A stretch of 24,914 nucleotides of DNA from a virus. Shown here one piece after another: positions 22,591-24,914 of the stretch; position 1 is the first letter of the stretch; the number at the start of each line of letters is the position of its first letter. Below the pieces are notes generated by a model that saw only the letters and a program-made list of their open reading frames with translations, was not told the DNA's origin and did not search any database. The DNA is taken from the IMG/VR virus record IMGVR_UViG_3300009285_005074, positions 1 through 24,914 of that record. One strand, 5' to 3'. The translations under genes and the position numbers were made by a program.

Positions 22591-22806
22591 CTAACGAGCC
22601 CAGCGCGCCGGACCGGAGAGGTCGCACTCGGCGAGATCGAGGCGTCGCTTTGCTTCCGCCGCGAGGGACTGGTAGAGGACGACGTCGTCCGCCGTGGTGC
22701 CGGGGACCTTCTTGAACCACAGGTATTTGGCCAGTGCCGCTGACAGGCGCAGCCTTGCGTATTGAAGCCTTTGTGCTTTCGGTGAGGTGTGTTTCACGTG
22801 AAACAT
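22591..22806 (-). CDS. Small protein whose start codons form a parS site
   Basis: This 71-residue protein is basic and helical (SPKAQRLQYARLRLSAALAK, then YQSLAAEAKRRLDLAECDLS). It begins MFHVKH because its first codons coincide with the 16-bp parS palindrome at 22790-22805. ATG follows AAGGAGAACACACA, a good ribosome binding site, so it is probably expressed. It is the first gene of the leftward strand and lies downstream of the cruciform/promoter region. No domain is recognised. Confidence 0.6.
   Translation of the reverse strand: MFHVKHTSPKAQRLQYARLRLSAALAKYLWFKKVPGTTADDVVLYQSLAAEAKRRLDLAECDLSGPARWAR
22790..22805. promoter_or_regulatory. parS: Perfect parS (ParB-binding) site
   Basis: TGTTTCACGTGAAACA is a perfect 16-bp palindrome and matches the conserved bacterial chromosomal parS consensus TGTTNCACGTGAAACA at every position. 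ParB clamps load at such sites and spread on neighbouring DNA. No ParA or ParB gene is visible in the window, so host ParB would be the likely ligand. The site also encodes residues 1-6 of the small gene that starts at 22806. Confidence 0.85.
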
Positions 22807-22840
22807 TGTGTGTTCTCCTTGTCATAGATTGTGTAGTGTT

Positions 22841-22857
22841 GTTCATCATCTGTGAAC
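22841..22857. promoter_or_regulatory. Operator-like palindrome, copy 3
   Basis: GTTCAT-CATCT-GTGAAC keeps the spacing of the other two copies with one changed base. A further half site GTGAAC lies at 22875-22880. Both are just downstream of the TTGACA box at 22905-22900, in the place expected for a repressor of the leftward transcript. Confidence 0.55.
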
Positions 22858-22876
22858 CCCCGCCCCCCATACTTGT

Positions 22877-22905
22877 GAACTAGTCGGGCAAAATGGCGTT
22901 GTCAA
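22877..22905 (-). promoter_or_regulatory. Candidate leftward promoter
   Basis: TTGACA (22905-22900) is perfect. At 17 bp the -10 position reads TAGTTC (22882-22877), a weak match that overlaps the operator half site at 22875-22880. It may need an activator or be tightly repressed. The first leftward gene starts at 22806. Confidence 0.4.
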
Positions 22906-23072
22906 GGGCAGGCGAATTGGGCTGAAAAGCGGAGTTCCGAGAGTGGAGAAGCTCCAAAGCCGCCCTTCTTCAGGTGTCGGCTTGGAGCTTCGGAACGAAG
23001 GAACGGAGCATTCCAAGCTATGCCAATTCGACTGTTTATATACCCTTGACAATCCCCCACGCCATTTTGCCC
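22886..23072. repeat. 187-bp nested imperfect palindrome with divergent -35 boxes
   Basis: Arms pair in order from outside to inside: GGGCAAAATGGCGT (22886-22899) with 23059-23072; TTGTCAAGGG (22899-22908) with 23043-23052; CGAATTGG (22913-22920) with 23023-23030; GTTCCGA (22934-22940) with 22990-22996; and AAGCTCCAAAGCCG (22949-22962) with 22978-22990, one base unpaired. The tip loop is 15 nt. Each TTGTCAA/TTGACAA arm is a -35 consensus pointing outward. The structure separates the leftward genes from the rightward gene at 23242. Confidence 0.8.
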
Positions 23073-23080
23073 ACTATAAT
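23046..23080 (+). promoter_or_regulatory. Candidate rightward promoter with long spacer
   Basis: TTGACA (23046-23051) and TATAAT (23075-23080) are both perfect but 23 bp apart, about six more than optimal. The extra bases (ATCCCC type) are missing from the mirror copy at 22877-22905. It would serve the YkgJ-like gene at 23242 if active. Confidence 0.4.
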
Positions 23081-23241
23081 AGAAATGGGGGGGGCGTCCG
23101 GGCGCCGCAGGCCCTCTTGCGCCGTAAGGCGGGTCCGGGAAGCTCCGCGAGCGGCACTAAAGCCTGGAGGTCCAACATAGAGGCAGGAATACGCAAACCG
23201 TGTGAAGCACTTATACCGGAGATTGCACAGGAGGACACTAG

Positions 23242-23535
23242 ATGCCAGAATGCTCGAAGTGCGGGAGATGCTGTAGAGTGATTGTCGTCTTCTATCAGTG
23301 GACAGAGGAACTCGAGGAGTTTTTTCAAGCACGGGGACTCAAGTATTCCAGTGATCGCCAGACATTGGTTGTTGAGATACCGCATACCTGCGATATGCTT
23401 AGGGGAAACAGGTGTTCGATTCACAACGGAGCGAAGCCTGCCATCTGCCTCCGCTTTCCAGCAGGCTATACCTACAAGCTCCCCGGGTGCACGCTCGCAA
23501 TCACGGATAGTCAGCGGAGCGGCGTCAAAACCTGA
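23242..23535 (+). CDS. YkgJ-type cysteine-cluster protein
   Basis: This 97-residue protein is of the YkgJ (UPF0153) zinc/iron-chelating family. Markers: CSKCGRCCRV at residues 4-13, HTCDMLRGNRCSIHNGAKPA (about 48-67), then ICLRFPAGY and PGCTLA. Eight cysteines fit one or two metal sites. Family members are of unknown biochemical function; some act near oxidases or modify proteins. ATG 23242 follows an excellent AGGAGG. It is the only gene on this strand outside the structural block and stands next to the control region, which suggests separate, perhaps early or lysogenic, expression. Its own role in phage is unclear. Confidence 0.8.
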   Translation: MPECSKCGRCCRVIVVFYQWTEELEEFFQARGLKYSSDRQTLVVEIPHTCDMLRGNRCSIHNGAKPAICLRFPAGYTYKLPGCTLAITDSQRSGVKT

Positions 23536-23574
23536 CCGGCCATGCGCTAAGCAAACCAACAAGCGAGAACAGGA

Positions 23575-23610
23575 CGCTCCGGACCCGCACAATGCTGCAG
23601 CCCCGGAGCG
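23575..23610. repeat. Hairpin between convergent genes
   Basis: CGCTCCGG (23575-23582) pairs with CCGGAGCG (23603-23610) around a 20-nt loop, between the YkgJ-like gene and the convergent gene at 23645-23908. It may be a two-way transcription stop, but neither side has a T-run. Confidence 0.45.
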
Positions 23611-23644
23611 ATCACAAAGCACATTACTGATCCCCCTGAATCCC

Positions 23645-23908
23645 CTACCTTCCCAGTATCTCTTCTTTGTTCAGATAGGCATGGATGTTCATCAACTCAG
23701 CATCCGTCAGCAGGATCACAAGCCCACAGGACAGCACGATCGCGCTCTCATACTGAGGCATCGTCGGACCAGAGAGCACGCGAACTAGCTTTCGGACCTT
23801 GCCCGCAGGCAAGTGGTTCAGTTCCACAGTGATGAACGGACCTTCAGCATAGACGGAGAGAATCTGGCCCTCTGTGGGCCGTTCGACGAGAAGAGTCTTC
23901 TTGGCCAT
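23645..23908 (-). CDS. Small hypothetical protein
   Basis: This 87-residue protein begins MAKKTLLVERPTEGQILSVY, has beta-like segments (GPFITVELNHLPAGKVRKLV and SAIVLSCGLVILLTDAELMN) and ends with a helix (IHAYLNKEEILGR). ATG 23908 follows AAGGAGACTCCACCAAG. The upstream in-frame extension runs into the repeat region and was rejected. It could be a small regulator or replication protein tied to the adjacent iteron-like region, but no domain is recognised. Confidence 0.6.
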   Translation of the reverse strand: MAKKTLLVERPTEGQILSVYAEGPFITVELNHLPAGKVRKLVRVLSGPTMPQYESAIVLSCGLVILLTDAELMNIHAYLNKEEILGR

Positions 23909-23960
23909 CTTGGTGGAGTCTCCTTGGGAGTGTGTGCTATGGACACCGAAGCCAGGTATC

Positions 23961-24271
23961 CACGCTCCGACATTATAACAGGGATTGCAATAACGCGCAA
24001 TCGTTATTCTGAGATTTGGCAGAATGACGGAGCGTAACTGCGACATTATTCTGGAGTAATTGCCAATATTTCTTTAGTACATGGGGTCAAAATCTCATTG
24101 TGTGAGGTGAAGATAACGTCGCACTAGGCGACATTATAGAATAGTTATAATAACGACGGTGTGTGCGACATTCAAGCCGACACCGGAATAACGATTGTTG
24201 TAGCGGCAATATGCCGGAGAAGAGGAAAATCACGCTCCGACATTATTCCAACTAAATCCACAATGAGATTT
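23961..24271. other. Iteron-like region, candidate replication origin
   Basis: This AT-richer stretch has five copies of CGACATT(AT) (23968, 24041, 24129, 24166 and 24238). The two outer ones are part of an exact 16-bp direct repeat CACGCTCCGACATTAT (23961-23976 and 24231-24246). AATAACG occurs at 23989, 24149 and 24187, and inverted at 24002, forming a small hairpin with the first. A 13-bp inverted pair AAATCTCATTGTG lies at 24090-24102 and 24259-24271. Repeats of this type mark plasmid and phage origins or multi-site operators. No Rep gene sits alongside. Confidence 0.5.
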
Positions 24272-24333
24272 CTCGCATGTATATAAAGGCGTTTTTCAAA
24301 AGAGTCGGTTGACCTGTGCATGCTGGGTTGCTT

Positions 24334-24366
24334 GGCGGCTGGGGAGCAAAGCGACTTCCAGCCGCC
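24334..24366. repeat. Hairpin, 9-bp stem
   Basis: GGCGGCTGG (24334-24342) pairs with CCAGCCGCC (24358-24366) around a 15-nt loop. It is followed within four bases by the next hairpin. Confidence 0.75.
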
Positions 24367-24370
24367 TCCG

Positions 24371-24416
24371 GCTCCGCGTCTTGCTGGGACGAAGTCCGTT
24401 CAGCAAGACGCGGAGC
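24371..24416. repeat. Nested hairpin, 16-bp outer stem
   Basis: GCTCCGCGTCTTGCTG (24371-24386) pairs with 24401-24416. A GGAC-GAA-GTCC hairpin sits inside it, with an unpaired GTT on the 3' side (24398-24400). Confidence 0.8.
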
Positions 24417-24426
24417 TTCCAAGTTC

Positions 24427-24459
24427 ATCGACGCGGCGGCTGTGCCGCATCGCGTCGAT
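24427..24459. repeat. Nested hairpin, 9-bp outer stem
   Basis: ATCGACGCG (24427-24435) pairs with 24451-24459. An inner GCGGC-TGT-GCCGC carries an unpaired AT on the 3' side (24449-24450). The plan of outer stem, inner stem and 3'-side bulge is the same as in the preceding hairpin. Confidence 0.75.
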
Positions 24460-24524
24460 CACAAGGATTCCCTTCTCCTCCGGTGAAGAGCAGCGACGAA
24501 TAACGAGCGTAGTAAGCAAGCCCA

Positions 24525-24575
24525 TTGGCCACCGGAACCCGACAAGGGGCAAAAGGAAGGGTTTCCGGGGGCCAA
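24525..24575. repeat. Imperfect hairpin
   Basis: TTGGCC-A-CCGGAA-CCC (24525-24540) pairs with 24559-24575, with one or two unpaired bases, around an 18-nt loop. Confidence 0.6.
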
Positions 24576-24709
24576 GGAGCGAAGCAGATGAGGGCTGTCG
24601 GCGCGTGCCGCCTACCGGGGCAGGGAAAAGAGGGCAGCTTGTGAGCCCGGCGCTACAAAGCTTTGGTGAGATAATTTCGCCGGTGCGCCGGGGTGGGCTG
24701 CGGGCATAA

Positions 24710-24747
24710 GCATTGACGGGGGGTCCCCAAGGGGGTTCCGGCAATGC
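24710..24747. repeat. Imperfect hairpin
   Basis: GCATTG-A-CGG (24710-24719) pairs with CCG-G-CAATGC (24738-24747). The G/C-rich loop can itself fold. Confidence 0.6.
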
Positions 24748-24914
24748 GTTGCCCGCGAAGCCGACCCCGAAGGGGCGCAGCCGATGCAACGCGGAGGTCT
24801 GCGAGGCTCGGCGCAAGGCGGCTCAACGCCGCCGAAGCGCCGGACCGCCGCAGGCGGCAGATGCGCGCTGCGCGCAACACAGTTGGTCTAGGGCGCAGGC
24901 TGGCTCTGCCGAGC

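Larger units (their letters stand above)
22807..23241. other. Control region without genes
   Basis: This 435-bp gap holds the third operator, a half site, two outward -35 boxes and the large palindrome, and ends with the ribosome binding site of the YkgJ-like gene. Open frames crossing the palindrome are not credible as genes. Confidence 0.7.
24272..24914. other. Non-coding hairpin-rich right end
   Basis: No credible gene is seen. Hairpins are packed closely: 24334-24366, 24371-24416, 24427-24459, 24525-24575, 24710-24747, 24765-24775, 24817-24833, 24845-24857 and 24862-24876. The texture is like positions 300-1040, so if the molecule is circular the two ends form one structured region of about 1.9 kb upstream of the terminase genes. 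No terminal direct repeat is visible between the first and last bases. Confidence 0.7.

Noticed and set aside
22943-23281. Rightward open frame across the large palindrome
   Set aside because: Encoded by palindrome DNA, no ribosome binding site, and overlaps the well-supported YkgJ-like gene.
24320-24816. Open frames on both strands of the right end
   Set aside because: They cross many hairpins, lack ribosome binding sites and show no domain-like sequence.
24334-24876. tRNA or other classical RNA gene in the right hairpin array
   Set aside because: No cloverleaf with T-loop and anticodon arm could be made; stems are isolated hairpins.

Overview
The window looks like most or all of the genome of a double-stranded DNA bacteriophage, or of a phage-like satellite or phage-plasmid, that infects a bacterium. 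The peptidoglycan amidase, the Shine-Dalgarno sequences, the sigma70-like promoters and a bacterial parS site all point to a bacterial host. I cannot name the host. No integrase, tRNA, rRNA or CRISPR array is visible.

Layout. Positions 1-1217 contain no credible gene and are filled with large hairpins, two of which share a nested architecture. A rightward block (1218-11356) carries packaging, head and surface genes: small and large terminase, Mu-type portal (DUF935), two connector candidates, an amidase and a holin-like gene, a nested protease/scaffold pair as in Mu I/Z, a DUF2190-like decoration protein with a signal-peptide-like start, a Mu gpT-type major capsid protein, a beta-rich structural protein, a degenerate polysaccharide-deacetylase-like protein and a LamG protein. 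It appears to start at a promoter whose predicted transcript begins on or next to the terminase ATG, and it ends at a strong terminator (11388-11422). The convergent leftward block (22806 down to 11461) is a tightly overlapping operon: small accessory genes, ribbon-helix-helix and HTH proteins, VRR-NUC nuclease, SNF2-like helicase, candidate ssDNA-binding protein, archaeo-eukaryotic-type primase, zinc proteins and a UvrD-like helicase. There is no DNA polymerase, so host replication enzymes are presumably used.

The control region (about 22000-24300) is dense: repeated GTTCAC-N5-GTGAAC operators, a perfect parS inside the start of a small gene, a roughly 190-bp nested palindrome carrying two inverted TTGACA boxes, a YkgJ-type cysteine-cluster gene, and an AT-richer iteron-like region that could be an origin. 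The last 600 bases are again a hairpin array.

The most interesting points are: a full head and packaging set with no recognisable tail tube, tape measure or baseplate gene; a chromosome-type parS without ParA or ParB; and hairpins that look like a small hairpin inserted into pre-existing palindromes with a TT duplication. All functional calls come from reading motifs by eye; no database search was run.
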